NCBI GenBank assembly: GCA_022457155.1
Contig: JAJGOT010000099.1
Location: 607,001 to 671,000, forward strand
Length of the DNA stretch: 64,000 nucleotides
Direction of reading: 5' to 3'
Source of the DNA: Cladopsammia gracilis
Taxonomy: Eukaryota; Cnidaria; Anthozoa; Scleractinia; Dendrophylliidae
A model generated the notes under the pieces. It was given only the letters and a program-made list of their open reading frames with translations. It was not told the DNA's origin and searched no databases. Of this stretch, positions 34,789 through 49,700 are shown in pieces. The first letter of the stretch is position 1, and each line of letters starts with the position of its first letter. Made by a program: the position numbers and the translations under genes.

Positions 34789-37700
34789 GTCAATAGCCCA
34801 TTCGGCTTCGCCTCATGGGCTATTGACCCGTAGCCCTTTCGGGCTACGGGTCTAATTGTTAAATATACAGGTTTGTTTTACAGTAAATATGGGAAGAAAA
34901 TTTAGGGTCAAGCCAAGTAGCTGGTGTCCGCTTAATAATAAGCTGTCCATGCACATACATGTCCTGATTGTCTGTTTTTTTTTGTCTGATTTTTTTTTGC
35001 ACAAATAAATCCAACCTTGTTCCCAAGGTCCTCTCTCTTCAGCTATGTCATGGACCCTGGGAATGAGGTTGACATAAATCCAGTTAAATTGAAGATAAAA
35101 ATTATGTGATAGTCATGGACATCCCCATTTTATGTTCAAGCCACAAAAGTGAAATGCATGGAATTTGGTAAGAAATTAGTAACTAACGGGTATACATAGT
35201 TAACTGAAAAGGTTTGGTGAACATTAGTGTACTTTTTTAAGGTATCAATTTTTTTTATTTTGATTATATTGTATTATAATGACGTAGTGAACAATAATAC
35301 CAATGATTGTAAAAAATGCTGCACTTGTAAGTGATTAAACATGATCAACACTGTCCTCAACCTTTGTTGTCTAAGAAAGGGGACGCTAATTACTCCAGGG
35401 GGGAGGTGCTTATTTCAAAATTTGGCCGATACAAGGGGCGCTTATTCCAAGGGGGTGCTTATTCAAAGGGAAGTTGCTAATTCGAGGATTTGAATGTTGT
35501 TTTTCAGGACACTGAAAGATTTTGTTCCTGTGATCGTCCGATCACTGCTGTTTGCACTAGGGTTTCACAAGATAAGGATCAAAGGCAAACTGGCTTCACC
35601 ATTAGAAGCTCCTTTGACAGTTATTGCCCCTCATTCATCATTTTTGGACATATTGTTGCTGTGTGAATATGGCTCTGCACCATCGGGAGTTTCCAAAATG
35701 GAAAATCTTAAGAACCCTTTTCTTGGATGTAAGTACATGTAGTACTGCTGAGGAGATGGAGGTGATTACAGGCCAATCTTAACCTAATCTGGGTGTCAGG
35801 GGAGCTCATGGGGTGAACATTGCAAAGTTTGAATAAAAACCTAAAAGGTATAATATTAATGTAATATAATAATATATATTAATACATATTAATATTAATA
35901 TTAATATATATTAATATTATATTAATATTATATATTATTAATATTATTATATTAATATTAACATATATTAATAATATATATTAATATTAATATTAATGTA
36001 CCAGAAGCTCATAACATACGTGATAAGCTTCTGAATGTACCTATAGTATATATGGCCTGTGGGCACTCACTCTTATGGGAGGTGGGGTAGAGAAAAGTCT
36101 CCCTGCCCTGCCCCTCCCCTAAAAAGAGCTTTCTTGCAGGCTTACAATTGAATGATCAGTTTGCAGCATGAGTGTGGCTTGAATTTCTTTTTATCATAAG
36201 AATTAGGTACCCTTTTCTTCTAAAATGGAGTTTTCTTCTGTAGTTGTTATTTCTTTTTTTTTTCAGCTGAAATTACCTAAAAACAGATTTTCAACTTTTT
36301 TAACTGTAATTTCCATTCCTAATTCACATACTAGGCATAACAATATGGTGGCACACCTGCAGATCTTACATAATTGTGCTAAACTTTGCCTTAATTACAG
36401 CCCTATTATGGGTGGTTTGCAACCATTCCCTGAGGATTTAAAAGACAAAAGTGCAGTGGCCACAATTGCTGGTGTACAGAACAAAAGAAAGTAATTTAAT
36501 AGCTACATGTAGCTAATGAGAAATCTTTCGTTTTGTCCACCAGTGTGACATCAGGTGAAAACATCCATCCTATAATATTGCACAGCCGTGACACTGACTT
36601 GACAATCTCACTGTTACACCAGTCGACTAAGAACTCTCATCAAAGGCACTGAGATAAACTCCACTTGTTCTCTATTAAGTGATACCAAACCACATTAAGT
36701 TTTGTACTATTGTCTTTCAGCATTCTTTCAGTCTCTTGAAGTGATAGGTGTTTCAAGAGACAGTACAAAATCAAGACAAGCAGCTGTCAAGGAACTGCAG
36801 TACAGGGCAATCACAACAAAGGGGCAGTGGCCACATGTTTGTATCTTCCCTGAAGGTGATTAATTAAATTAATAATAATTAAACCATTATATATGAATAT
36901 GAATATATGAAAATCATATAAATTATGTGAACTGCAGATAAACATGAGCGAACTCACAATTGGCCATTAACCGTATATTTTTTGGGTCTAAAAAATCTGC
37001 GCATATTTTTTTGGGTTCAAATTTACGCCAGTCTAATAGTTCTTACGCAATTTAAGAAAGTCACGTATTTTTTTGTGTGCAAAATATATTAGGCTCCATC
37101 AGACCCCCCCCCCCCCCCCCCCGTCACGTTTATACCCCAGTATCCCCCCTGGGACATGTAGTTCCCAGTATTTTCCATCACTTATACTTTGATGGAGCAA
37201 TATTACACTTCTTTATCAGTTGATTGCTACAATAATGCTATCAAACAAATGCCCAGTCAATGTTTAACAAGTTATAGTCATTGATTTTGTCGCGACATAA
37301 CAGGTTACCATGGTAACAGTTAATAATCTATTAAAGACACTCTTAATTTTAGCTTTAAGTGCTTATAACTAAAAAACGAGTTCGGTAATCCCCATCTTTT
37401 ATAAACAAATGGTAATAATTGGGAAGGGGCTCAGAGCCACCTTAAAGGTGGCTCTCGCAAACTGCCATTTTGAATTTTTATGACAAGTTTATTTGTTTGC
37501 AGGTACTTGTACAAACAGAAAAAGCTTGATATCATTTAAACCTGGTGAGTGCTTAATTAAATTTGTTACACAATTTAGGTCCATGATTAAAATAGCACAA
37601 CTGAACAGTTTGTTTCATTCACATGTACCAGCTGCTACTTTGTAAATTAACTACTGAAAGGTTTTCTCTAGCTGTAGTTATTAATTTAATGCTAGTTATT

Positions 37701-40700
37701 AAAACAACTCAGAGAGGGCCATGGCTTGGTTAAAAAAAAAACAACAAATAAATCATATTTAATAACCTTTATGCCGGAATGCTCAGGGGGGCAAAATCAA
37801 TATGGCTGTGATATTGGTTCAAAGGTCTCGACCGATTGGTTTGGATGTTCAATTACAGCTGATAATTTTTTTAATTCATCTTTTTTTGTTCTTAAAAAAA
37901 GGGGCCTTCATACCAGGGTGTCCAGTGCAACCAGTGTGTCTGCGCTTTCCAGACCAACCTGTAAGTACTGTATATCACAGTCTTGCTACAAGGGAGGAGC
38001 TAAGGGGACAAGGGAGGTATACGCTTCCCTACTTCACTAATTTTTAGATGGCAGTAACCAAAATGAGGATTTCTTGTGACCTTTTACACATCGAGGCTGG
38101 TTGATAAAAGAAGATCCCTAGAGGTTAAAAGTTTTTCCTTGTGATTACTTCTGCCAGGTATACTGCCATCTTATATTTTACCCCTTTTGTTCCTCTGTCA
38201 GTCAGTGGATAATTCTGATACAAACTGTTTTCGTTTGATTCTCACAGGATTTGTATTCTTGGACATGGGATGGCCCTGGAGCGTAAGACAATTAAATGTT
38301 TATTAAGGAAATTAAAAACCTCAGTTCCTTGACTTTGTACTATGATACAGCTCACAGTGTGTATTTCAGGTCCTGAGATGGGGAAGATAATAAACCTAAT
38401 AACCACCGCTATCGCGGTAACACTGCATCGCGATCGCGGTAACATTGCGTCACGATCACGGTAACATTGCGCCACGATCACGGTAACATTGCGTCACGAT
38501 CACGGTAACATTGCGTCACGCTCGCAGTAACATTGCGTCACTATCGTGGTAACATTGCCTCACGATCACGGTAACATTGCGCCACGATCGCGGTAACATT
38601 GCGTCACGATCGCGGTAACATTGCGTCACGATCCCGGTAACATTGCGTCACGATCACGGTAACATTGCCTCACGATCACGGTAACATTGCGTCACGATCA
38701 CGGTAATATTGCCTCACGATCACGGTAACATTGCACCACGATCGCGGTAACATTGCGTCACGATCGCGGTAACATTGCGTCACGATCACGGTAACATTGC
38801 GTCACGATCACGGTAACATTGCACCACGATTGCGGTAACATTGCGTCACGATCGCGGTAACATTGCGTCACGATCGCGGTAACATTGCGTTACGATCCCG
38901 GTAACATTGCGTGACGATCACGGTAACATTGCCTCACGACCACGGAAACATTGCGCCACGTTCGCGGTAACATTGCGTCACGATCGCGGTAACATTGCGT
39001 CACGATCACAGTCACATTGCGTCACGATAACGGTAACGTTACGTCACTATCACGGCAACATTGCGTCACGATCACGGTAACATTGCTTCATGATCACGGT
39101 AACGTTGCGTCACGATCACGGTAACATTGCGTCACGATCACGGTAATTTGCGTCACGATCGCGGTAACATTGCGTCACGATCACAGTAACATTGCGCCAC
39201 GATCACGGTAACATTGCGTCACGATCACGGTAACATTGCGTCACGCTCGCGGTAACATTACGTCACGATCGTGGTAACATTGCCTCACGATCACGGTAAC
39301 ATTGCGTCACGATCGCGGTAACATTGCGTCACGATCACGGTAACATTGCCTCACGATCACGGTAACATTCTGCCACAATCGCGGTAACATTGCGTCACGA
39401 TCGCGGTAACATTGCGTCACGATCACGGTAACATTGCCTCACGATCACGGTAACATTGCGTGACGATCACGGTAACATTGCCTCACGACCACGGAAACAT
39501 TGCGCCACGTTCGCGGTAACATTGCGTCACGATCACGGTAACATTGCGTCACGATCACAGTCACATTGCGTCACGATCACGGTAACGTTGCGTCATGATC
39601 ACGGTAACATTGCGTCACGATCACGGTAACATTGCTTCACGATCACGATAACGTTGCGTCACGATCACGGTAACATTGCGTCACGAACACGGTAACATTG
39701 CCTCACGATCACGGTAACATTGCGCCACGATTGCGGTAACATTGCGTCACGATCACGGTAACATTGCCTCACGATCACGCCACGACCGCGGTTGTCGCGG
39801 CGCAATCGCACTTGTCGTGGTTCGATTTACTCGCAGGTGCGATCGCTTACGCGACTACGATTTTACATGGGCGTTGAATTGTCCAAAAATGACTCTAAAT
39901 GGCGCATTTTTTTTCAAGCAAAAATCATCTTTGATTGCTTTTAATGCTCAAGGACCAGTAATTGTCTGCCTAACGTTGATGGACGCACTCAGTCAGAACT
40001 GGAGCCGAGAATCACAGCTTTGATCTGCCTTTGAAACTGTCTTTGCATCACTTACTTGTGCATCTGCTGTGTAATAATTTGTTAATTTTGATAAATTGTG
40101 GCTGATTTCATGGATTTTTTTTCCAATTTTCAGATTGATATTGACTGTTTTACTCCTTTGCCAGCTCAATAATGTAGCTGAAATAGAGGTGACCTTTATT
40201 TATAAGTTTTATTTTACGTCTAAAGTAGACAATCACACCCAAGCAAACATATTCAAATAAGGTCCTGTCCACACTAATGTGTTTTCGTTTAAAAACGCAT
40301 ACGTTTTGATGCGTTTTCGGCTATCGTCCACACTAAAACGCCCGATAACGCTTATGAAAACGCATCGTTTTCAAAACGTTTCTAGTGTGGACAGGTGATA
40401 ACGGAGACTATTGAAAAAGGTGACGTTAAAAGCGTCACATGCCTCTAGTGTGGACAGGTAGCCTGTTCCAGGCTCCGAGATAGTGGAAAACGCGCGAAGT
40501 AAAAAAAAGGAAAAAATCGCGGGGGAACTGGGGAGAGGGTGACCTCCCTCGCCCAGTTCTCCCGTGATTTTTTTCTCTTTTTTTAATTCGTGCGTTCCCC
40601 ACTATCTCGGAGCCTGGAACAGGCTAGTGGACAGGTGAAAACGCAGGCTACTGAAAATGGTTTCAGTTCAAATCGGAGCATCTATCACCTTTAATACATG

Positions 40701-43700
40701 CGCAATCCCAAATCCCTTCATTTGATGGTACACATATAATTTGTCTTATTAACTGAGGCCCTTCCACGCGTATATGTTTATGTTTGTAAACGCATAAGTT
40801 TTTATGCGTTTAGGCCTCCCGTCCACACGTAAACGATGAAAACTGTCAAGTTTCGAAAACGCTCTCCAAAGTGGATATTTTCGAAAATGCTGTTTATCCG
40901 TTTACGTGTGGACAGCGTAAACGGATATTTTCGTAAACGCTGACGTAGATACGACTTATCTACGCATGCTCAATGCAGATTTTTAGCGTTTACGTGTGGA
41001 CGGGAGGCCTAAACGCATAAAAACTTATGTGTTTACGAACGTAAACGTATACGTGTGGACAGGAGCGTTTTAGGTAAAAACATATGCGTTTACAGACGTA
41101 AACGTATACGTGTGGACGGGGCCTGAGTTATAAAGGGCAAATTGGCCACTGTGAAGAGGTTCAAAAGCTGATGTAAGCTTTTGAATCTCTTTACGTACGG
41201 TGGCTAATTTTACTTAATCAACTCCGTTAACAAAACCAAGTTTTCATGTTTCACTCCCCAACCGACGGTAGTCTAAATGCTATAGCTCAGAAGGAGATCG
41301 GACACCTTAATGAGAATATATAGCGTAAGAACCAGATTAACTACCCATAATCCTAAGCCTGACTGGTTAGCTTTTAATTAGGGTTAGGGTTAGCAGGTAA
41401 TAGTTCAATTTAAACCGAATTGACGCAAGTAGCTCGATAGGGTTGTGGTCGTGTAGGTTCCCTAACAATATAGATGCTGCCTGAGGTCACAGGCTCGAGC
41501 CTTGGTGGGACATTACTTCATATAACTCTCAATAAGGTTTCCACCTCCTTTCCTTGACTTTCCTTTCCTTGACTTCCCTTGACTTCCACCTTGACTTCCT
41601 TGACTTCCTTGACTTTCCACCGACGCAGCAGCACAGTTTCAGATTTTGCCTGTTCCAGGCGTTCAGATAGTGGGGAGCGAAGAATAGACGGCGCGCGAAG
41701 GAAAAAATATTACGAGTGCTGACGGAGGGGATTGGCACTGAAGAGAGTGAGACACCCCCTCTCCCCAGTCTTCCCTCGTTTTCTCCGCTCGTTCGCGCGA
41801 CGGTTTTAGCGGCTCCCAGCCCCACAATATAAACACCTGAAACAGGCTAGCTTTCTTTAAAAACTAACCCCTTTATGTATTTGTCTTGATTACCAACAGT
41901 TTCTGCCTGTGTGGAACCCAACTGATAAGGTAACTAAAACCTTATTTTCATAAACCGTTTAAAATGCAAGGCTAATACAACGGAAATTAATGGCAGATTT
42001 AATGGCCAATATTTCGACTAGTAGAACTAGTCTTCTACAGGGCCAGCATGTTATATCACAAAAGCGTCACCAATTATAGAACTTAATGAAACAAAAAGAT
42101 TCTATAGAACGAAACAAAAGCAATAGTGTGGAGATTAATTGCAGGATTGCAAGCATGGAAGTGGATTACTTTCATCAAATTTGATTTCTTGACCGACAGT
42201 CAAGAGATCAAAATTGTCATTATTGTGGAATTTTGACCGTTTCAGTCGTTATTTTGTCTCTTTGGTTAATAGCGCAGTTTTCAATTGAGTGTCAAAAGTA
42301 ATTACACAGTTGCTTTGGTTTTGCATTGCTACGCTTTGTGATTGGCTAAAAAATCTCGCGCCACTTTCTCGACCAATCAGAAGCAAAACCAAACCCAATC
42401 GTGACTTGCTCGCACGCGTTTTCCCGCGCTTGGCGCCGCCGACATGTAATTGCTTCGAGCTCTGATTGGTTCATTGAATTGTTTACGACTGCTGTGATTG
42501 GTCAGAGTAATTACTTTGGTTTTGGTTTTACGACACTCAATTGAAAACTACTCTATTTCTGTGCTCTCATCGCTTTTGGCTATTTTTTCTTCGTATTTCA
42601 AGATAATAAAGCAAGCTTAAAGAAAGCTCCTGGCCATAATCATGAAAACACGACAATGACCCTTTAATTGTTATTGATAACATACGCGGTTTAATATTTG
42701 TTATCGGCGTTACGTCACCTTCACCCGGCTGCGTCAGACAGTCGTTGTCAATATTGTAAGTCAGTACTTTAACTTTAGTATATTTTCTAAAATTACCGTA
42801 TGGTTGATGACAACTAAACAGTTTTTGACAAAAACAGGACCACCTACCTAACGAAAGCTGTTCGGAAGAAGGCCTAAGTCATCTTAAAAGTTCATAATCA
42901 ATTAGATTAAAAACTGAGTTTTCTTAAGCAAAGTGTCGCCGCAAACGTTCGGAACATCGGAAAATGTAACGCCTTTTGTTTTCGGCGCTGAAATATCCAG
43001 CTAAAGGATTCGAAAAGCTTAAGCTGTATAATAGTTTTCACACTTAAAAGAGATTTTGTTTACTTGTAAACTGCTACCTGTAACAAAAAAACATATTGAA
43101 CTGTCGCTAGTAGTTATCATCTATTGAAAACAATTCTTCTCCTTTTATTGGTTTCAGGAAAAAGAGAATCCTAAACTCTATGCTGAGCATGTTCAACAGT
43201 TTATGGCAAGGTAACGCTTGAAATCATTTTTTTTAATTTTTTAATTTTTTTATTTATTTTTTTTTTCGGATGTCCGACCAACTTTGTTAATTTTCCGATC
43301 AAAATGTTGTATTATTTCCAGCACTGAAAATATAATGAATTGTTATTTTTGTAGGAGTTTAAATCTTCCCGTGACCGGACACTCATTTGAGGACACCATC
43401 TTGATGGCTACAGCTACCAAAAATGGCCTTCCTCCTGAAACAGGGGTGATAGAGTTTAAACACACTGCAGCAAAACTAGGGTAACTTTGTCATTGCAACA
43501 GATTTTATATAGCAGATCTTCATAAAATTTGGCTCATATTATAACAATGTAGTCTAGTTCCTGCAGGGCTGTTTTTCATGCAGTCTTACTGTTGAAAATG
43601 TTCCTAAGTGTCGCTAAAATGACCGTTTACGAAAGAGAAATTTGTTTTGGTCCCCGCATCTCAATAAACAAGAAAACATCTGTGAACAGAGTGTTTTCAG

Positions 43701-46700
43701 TGAGATAATGAGGGTTTGCAAGAGAAAATAATTGGACAATTATAATCTCTTGGGGTTTGCGAACTCATCTACCATTAAAGGTTTATATTTAACAAATTTA
43801 CACCGGTTTTCCGTGGTGTGGACTCTTATTTACCACGATTTACGTCATCACATGGTCAAAATGTCATCACCTTGTTACAAAACGTGACAGCAAAGAAAGA
43901 GCAAGCGTTGTCTATAACTTTCTCGCAATCTGATTGGTTGTGTTCAAGCGCGCGTAAATGTAACGTGATGTTAAGCGCACGTGATGTCAAGTGCACGTGA
44001 TGTTAGCGTCAGCACCGTTGTCTGGACTCTCATTTACCACTCACGTGGACCAATCAGATTGCGAGTTTAGCGGCAATTGTGGTAAAATCAGGTTTTGTTC
44101 TATAAAGGGAATGGATAATGGTCAATTTGTGCGTGCTGACATAACCCGATGTAAAAACAAAATAATTGCGTAAAAACAAACTCTACCAAGCACTCTCTCA
44201 TGCGTGCATCGGGTTATGTGAAGGTGCATTTCATTTTCTATTTGTTGAGCGTAACACTGGGCATTTATATGTTGAACATCCAGTTGCAGTTGGACAGGAT
44301 TTTTCAGGATGGTGCAGATTCAGAAACCGCATTAGGGTCGGTTTATTTTGTGCCTTGCACATTTGAAACTTCATCCCCAGGGTCTTGGTCAAGTCTGCCA
44401 AAATACTCCAAATGTCCTGGACCAAGTTGTTCGAAGGACGATTATCGCTAATCCAGGGTTAATTACCATGACAACTTTGATGACAGTTAATCCAGGATTA
44501 GTGCTAATCAGGCCCGATTGTTCGAAAGCCGATCAACGCTAATCCTGGATTAAAAGTTAACCGAGGATTTCATGTCTCTGTTTAAAAATCTTTTCAAAAA
44601 GTTATTTGTAGCTAGTAGTGAAGACAAGTTTAAGTCAAAACTGAAGGGCAGAAAACTTTGGAAAATTTTCAATCGTTCAGTTATTTAACTGGATTCAAAA
44701 TTGACACTAATCCTGGGTTAGCTTAATCGTGCTTTGAACAACTCGGCCCAGGCTTTGAACAACACGGCCCAGGCTTTGAACAACTCGGCCCAGGCTGTGA
44801 ACAACTCGGCCCAGGGGCATTTTGTCGCGTAAGACGTCATGGAATGTCTTTGTTTCGTTTGAACAACGGTTTCAGGTTGGTGGTGACTAGAATGGATACT
44901 CCAAAATCAGGTTGGACCACCTCGGACGCCTTAGTTAGACTTATATAACGGAGTAACTGGTTCGCTTTCAGTTGAGGTTGGGATTAGCAGTTTATATAGT
45001 TAAATTTAGGACTAAGCAACCCGAGAAGCTAGGTGGTACCCTGGTACGGTAGGCAATGTAAGCCTGAGCCTAGCTGAGGTCACAGGTTCAATCCTGAGTG
45101 GGGATTTTAGATTTTCTTTATTGCACTTAAAACTTTACTGAAAATAAAATTCTAAGTGTCAACCTTACGTTATATAAGTATCAATAAGGTGTCCGACGTC
45201 CTCCTGGACGGTATGATTTAGGCATAACCGTCTACCTGCTATAGCTCAGAAGGAGGTCGGACACCTTATTGAGAATTATGTAACGAAATGTCGACACTTA
45301 GAATTTTATTTTCAATAAATATTAAGTGTAAAAAAGAAAATCTAAAATCCCCACTCTGGATTGAACCTGTGACCTCAGCTAGGCTTAGGCTTACATAGCC
45401 TACCGTTCCAGAGTACCACCTATGTAGCTTCTCGGATGTTTAGGCCTAAATTTAACTATATAAACTGCTAACCCCAACCTCAACTCAAAGCTAACCAGTT
45501 ATTCCGTTATATATTGTCATTAAGGTGTCCGACCTCCTTTTGAGCTATAGCATTTAGACTCTACCATTTTGGCAGCCTTGTCCAGTGGTTTCCACGCTCA
45601 CCTCGCCATTATGAAAGCGGATAAGGCCCTGGGGACCAATTTGGTACACTTGACTCATAGTGCCTCAAACGTTCTGTGTTTGATTGTTTTCCAGACTGAA
45701 CTTAGATTCTGTGAAGGAGCATCTTAAGAGATTTGCAATTCTGGACTCAGATAAAGATGGGCAAATATCACTGCAAGATTTTGCACTGCATTACAAGTTA
45801 CCCACTTCAACTCCTGTTCAGGAAATATTTTCCATTTTTGACCGGGTAATTTAAGATTTTATTTTCACAGTGTTTACGTGGTTATTTATTTTATTTTATT
45901 TTTAAATCCTAAACAGGATGTGGGGCGGTCGAAGACGGGTGGAGGTGGGCGGGGATGAAAACACCTGGGGGTATTTTGTGGTTCTGCTAGTAACGAATTT
46001 AGCTTAGCTAGAAATACTCAGAAATACTCGGCTTAAATGGCGTTTCCATATTTTCTCGATTAAACGTTTATTTGAACTCGGAGCCTGGCTTTCACTAGCG
46101 ACAAAGGCATAAGCATAGACATTAGCGGAAGCATGAAAATTTGCATCAAGTAATCTTGGTATTGATCCTGATGCTTATAGACCACTTTCATAATGGCGGC
46201 CAATTTATTTATTCTTTTATATGTATGCTAATTGGCCTCACTGGCCTCATTTTAGAGTAACAATTCTTTTGCATTTTGCACATGTTACCGAGGCCAGTGA
46301 GGCTAATTAACATACATATAAAAGAATAAATAAATCGGCTGCCATTATGAAAGAGATCTATGCTTACGTCGGGCCCGTTTTCACTGGATATAAGCGCTGT
46401 TAAATTCTTCCGCTTATGCTTAATGCTTATATCACTGGCGAAAACCAGGGGTCAGTTTAAAGGCCCGCCATCACCCATTCGACTTTGCGGTCTTTTGTTT
46501 TTGTTCTCAAATGACGAGCTCGCTCGTGATTGGCTCTTTCGGGAATTTTCGACTGCGTTAAATTCGCAATGCAGTTTGGGTGATAGTGGCCCTTTTAAAA
46601 CAAGTGTAATTTACAAGTGTTGCCATTATTTCAGAGGTTGACAACAATAGCTACACTTGTAAATTACACTTGACTAGTCTTTCGATTGTGCCGATTTGAT

Positions 46701-49700
46701 GAATGTTTTGTGTTTTATAGGAGAGTAAAGGTATTATTAACTTCCAACAGTACTTGGTAGGGTCAGTTTGTCTGGCCAGAGTAGCAACAAAGAAGGAAGT
46801 CGCTGATAGTGCATTAAAGGTATTGTCCGGAAATATGTACATAGTTCTGATAATTTTTTTGTATGTTAAGTGTCGTGGTCCGTTCCATACAACTTCTGAC
46901 GGGTGGGCTGCGAAGTTCGTTGAGAAATTCGGAACTACGAATCTTTGAAACGTAGGGTCCGACAAAACTAGGAAACGTTGCTGCGAAAACATTTTTTACA
47001 ATAAAGTTATTCTCGCATGCTGATTGGCCAAATTTTATCATCAATAAGAGTACAGACACATAAAATTTTAATTTATGCAAGATGTCATCCTGTCAATTTT
47101 TTCGCCAATGAAATTTCTTTATTGTTATCAGTTAGCCAATGAGAAAGCGAGAAAACTTATTGACAATGATTGCGTCAACTTGAATAAAACTCAGCAATTT
47201 GTCATGTTTACCTTGCGTTCACTCTTCGTTTCATCCGGTTTTTTACGATTTTGGCGTTTTTGTTATTGTAAAAAAAAAATTGACGTCAGTTTTTTATGCG
47301 TCTGTCCTCTCATTGTTGACAAAATTCGTCATAACATTGTCAAAGTGCTGTGGATCCACGAGCCGCATCAATTTGTTAAGTCGCGGACGCAAATGTTTGC
47401 CAGTTTAGCCGCGCGAGAACCATTTGTTGCGGACGCAAATCTTTCTCCGTCAGAAACATTTTCACTTCCCGGACGCAAATTGTGCTTCCAAAGCAAATAT
47501 TCCCAGTTTAGCCACATTATAGAAGAAACAATGTTTCCGCAAGTTAAAAATGTCCGTTTTTATGCTACAGACGTTAATATCGTCTGAGACGTTAAAGTCG
47601 TCTCGAGACACGTCTAGTATAAAAACGGAAAATAAGCCAGACGGATTTAACGTCTTACAACTTTAACGTCTTCTTTTAAGTGCGTCGTTCAGACGCACTT
47701 AACAGACGACTTTAACGTCTCAGACGTTAATTACGTCTAGTATAAAAACGAGACGGCCTTAACGAGGACGAATTTAGTCCTATTTGTATATTCGTGCTCT
47801 TAAAATTTATTTGGGGTAACTTTAGTCGTGTCCAGTTACTTCCGAGAATAGTTTTTTTTTTTAGAAAATCTCGTGTTTTTCTCTGTTGCCATCTACTTTA
47901 ATGCGTCCCGTTTTTATACCAGACGCTAGCCTGTTCCTGGCTCCGAGATAGTGGGGAACGCGCGAAGTAAAAAAAGAGAAAAAAATCTCGGGGGAACTGG
48001 GAAGAGGACGGTCGGCGACCTCCCTCTCCCAGTTCCCCCGCGATTTTCCCTCTTTTTTTTTATTTCGCGCGTTCCCCACTATCTCGGAGCCTGGAACAGG
48101 CTAACCAGACGCATTTAACAGGGGTCGAACTTAATTTTTTAGTCCACTGGCAAAGTTTTGCTAGTGAGATTTTTTTTCTGCTGGCAAAGCTAGTAAGGTC
48201 ACTAGCTATTTTTTGCAGCCATTTTCCCTTTGATGACTCTGAAAATATCGTGAAAATACCTAAATAGTATACTGTTAATTTTGTGGTCTTCTTTGCCGGC
48301 GTTGTACTGTTGTTTCTTTGGCGGCTCGGGGTTGTTGCGCAAGACATTGTCATCGTCGGTCACATTACCGGTAGTCTTAGAGGTTGAGGGCCTCTTGAAA
48401 AAAGCGGTTATGTTAGACATCTACAACAAAAGTGGCTCACAAAGCGTGAAATTCATTCTTTTCTGTAACGTTGCTGATTCCAACAAAATGTGAATACATA
48501 GATAAATTGTGCACAGGTTCTGTGTAAAACCATGCTTATTTTCTCCCGAAAATGACATTCGATGATGTCTGAATTTTTGCCACAAAATTCTCCAAGAACA
48601 TTCACTTTTTCCCTCCACCTTTTATTAGAGAAATGCTTACTCGCAAAAATTTGCTAGAGGATATTTTTCAGACTCGCAACTTCCAAAAACCACTCGCATT
48701 TTGCGAGTTTGCGAGCGTTAATTTCGAGCCCTGTTTAAACGTCTGAGACGTTAATTGCGTCTTGACGACTTTAACGTCTCTAGCATAAAAACGGCCAATG
48801 TTTCCTAGTTTAATGGCACTTAGTTCGCAATTTTGGCGCGAACAAAGTTCAGCTGACGTTGACAAACACTGTGCCGGCTTGTGAAATGGGTTAGTGTTTG
48901 CTTTCTGGAAAGTTTTCTCCAATACTTTTTTGTATTAAATAGGATATTTCCTCGCCTGGTCTTGCTAAAATACAGTATGTTGCCCAGTTTCCGGCCACTT
49001 TAGTTTGTAATCGCTATAACTCCTTTGTTTTGCACGGAAAATTTCTCAATTTCCTTTCAAAGACAGTTCATTTACTTACCTTCAAAATGTTAAATGGTTG
49101 GCGGCCTTCCCCAAGTATTAAAGAAATTATACCATTTTTCGCAAAACTAGTAAGTTGCCCAGTTTCCGGCCAGCTAGCCCAGTTTCCGGCCACCGACTTA
49201 ACGTAAGAATTTTCCTTGAAACTGCTCGACGTAAACCGACTTGATAATCCCTTGATAATAGTGGTCGCCTAGTTATAAATATCAGGTAAGTTTCAATATT
49301 AAGCTTTGTCACCCACCGTTTTACTCAGTATTCAAAATACGTATGACCTGAGTGACCCGGAAGCGTGTCTTCCGCAGTTTGTTGACAGACTACTACTAAA
49401 ACAAATTTTTAGTCACGCTATACATGCATAAGCTGTTGTTAATTCATTATCTTTGTTACACTAACACATGTATCTTTAATTTCTCGACCAGGAAATTTTA
49501 ATATTCGGTTCTTTCACTTAATAAGAAATAGGTTTTGAGCAATGTGTCTTTGAGTGGCCGGAAACTGGCACACTAGGTCGAAATCTTCGCTGAGAGTTTG
49601 ACTGCTAAAATTTCAGGAACAGCCTTATTCCAGCTGACGATGATAGATTCCCTAATCACTTTCATCTTTTATCTAACATTTGTCCAAAAATTATGAAGCT

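Noticed and set aside
38406..39789. CRISPR-like array
   Set aside because: Units are contiguous 22-mers without unique spacers, and the locus lies in an intron of a eukaryotic gene. It is a satellite.
47075..47587. 170-codon plus-strand frame as an independent gene
   Set aside because: It lies in an intron of the acyltransferase gene, has no recognisable domain, and overlaps the GACGTTAA-rich repeat region. Chance or transposon-derived frame is more likely.
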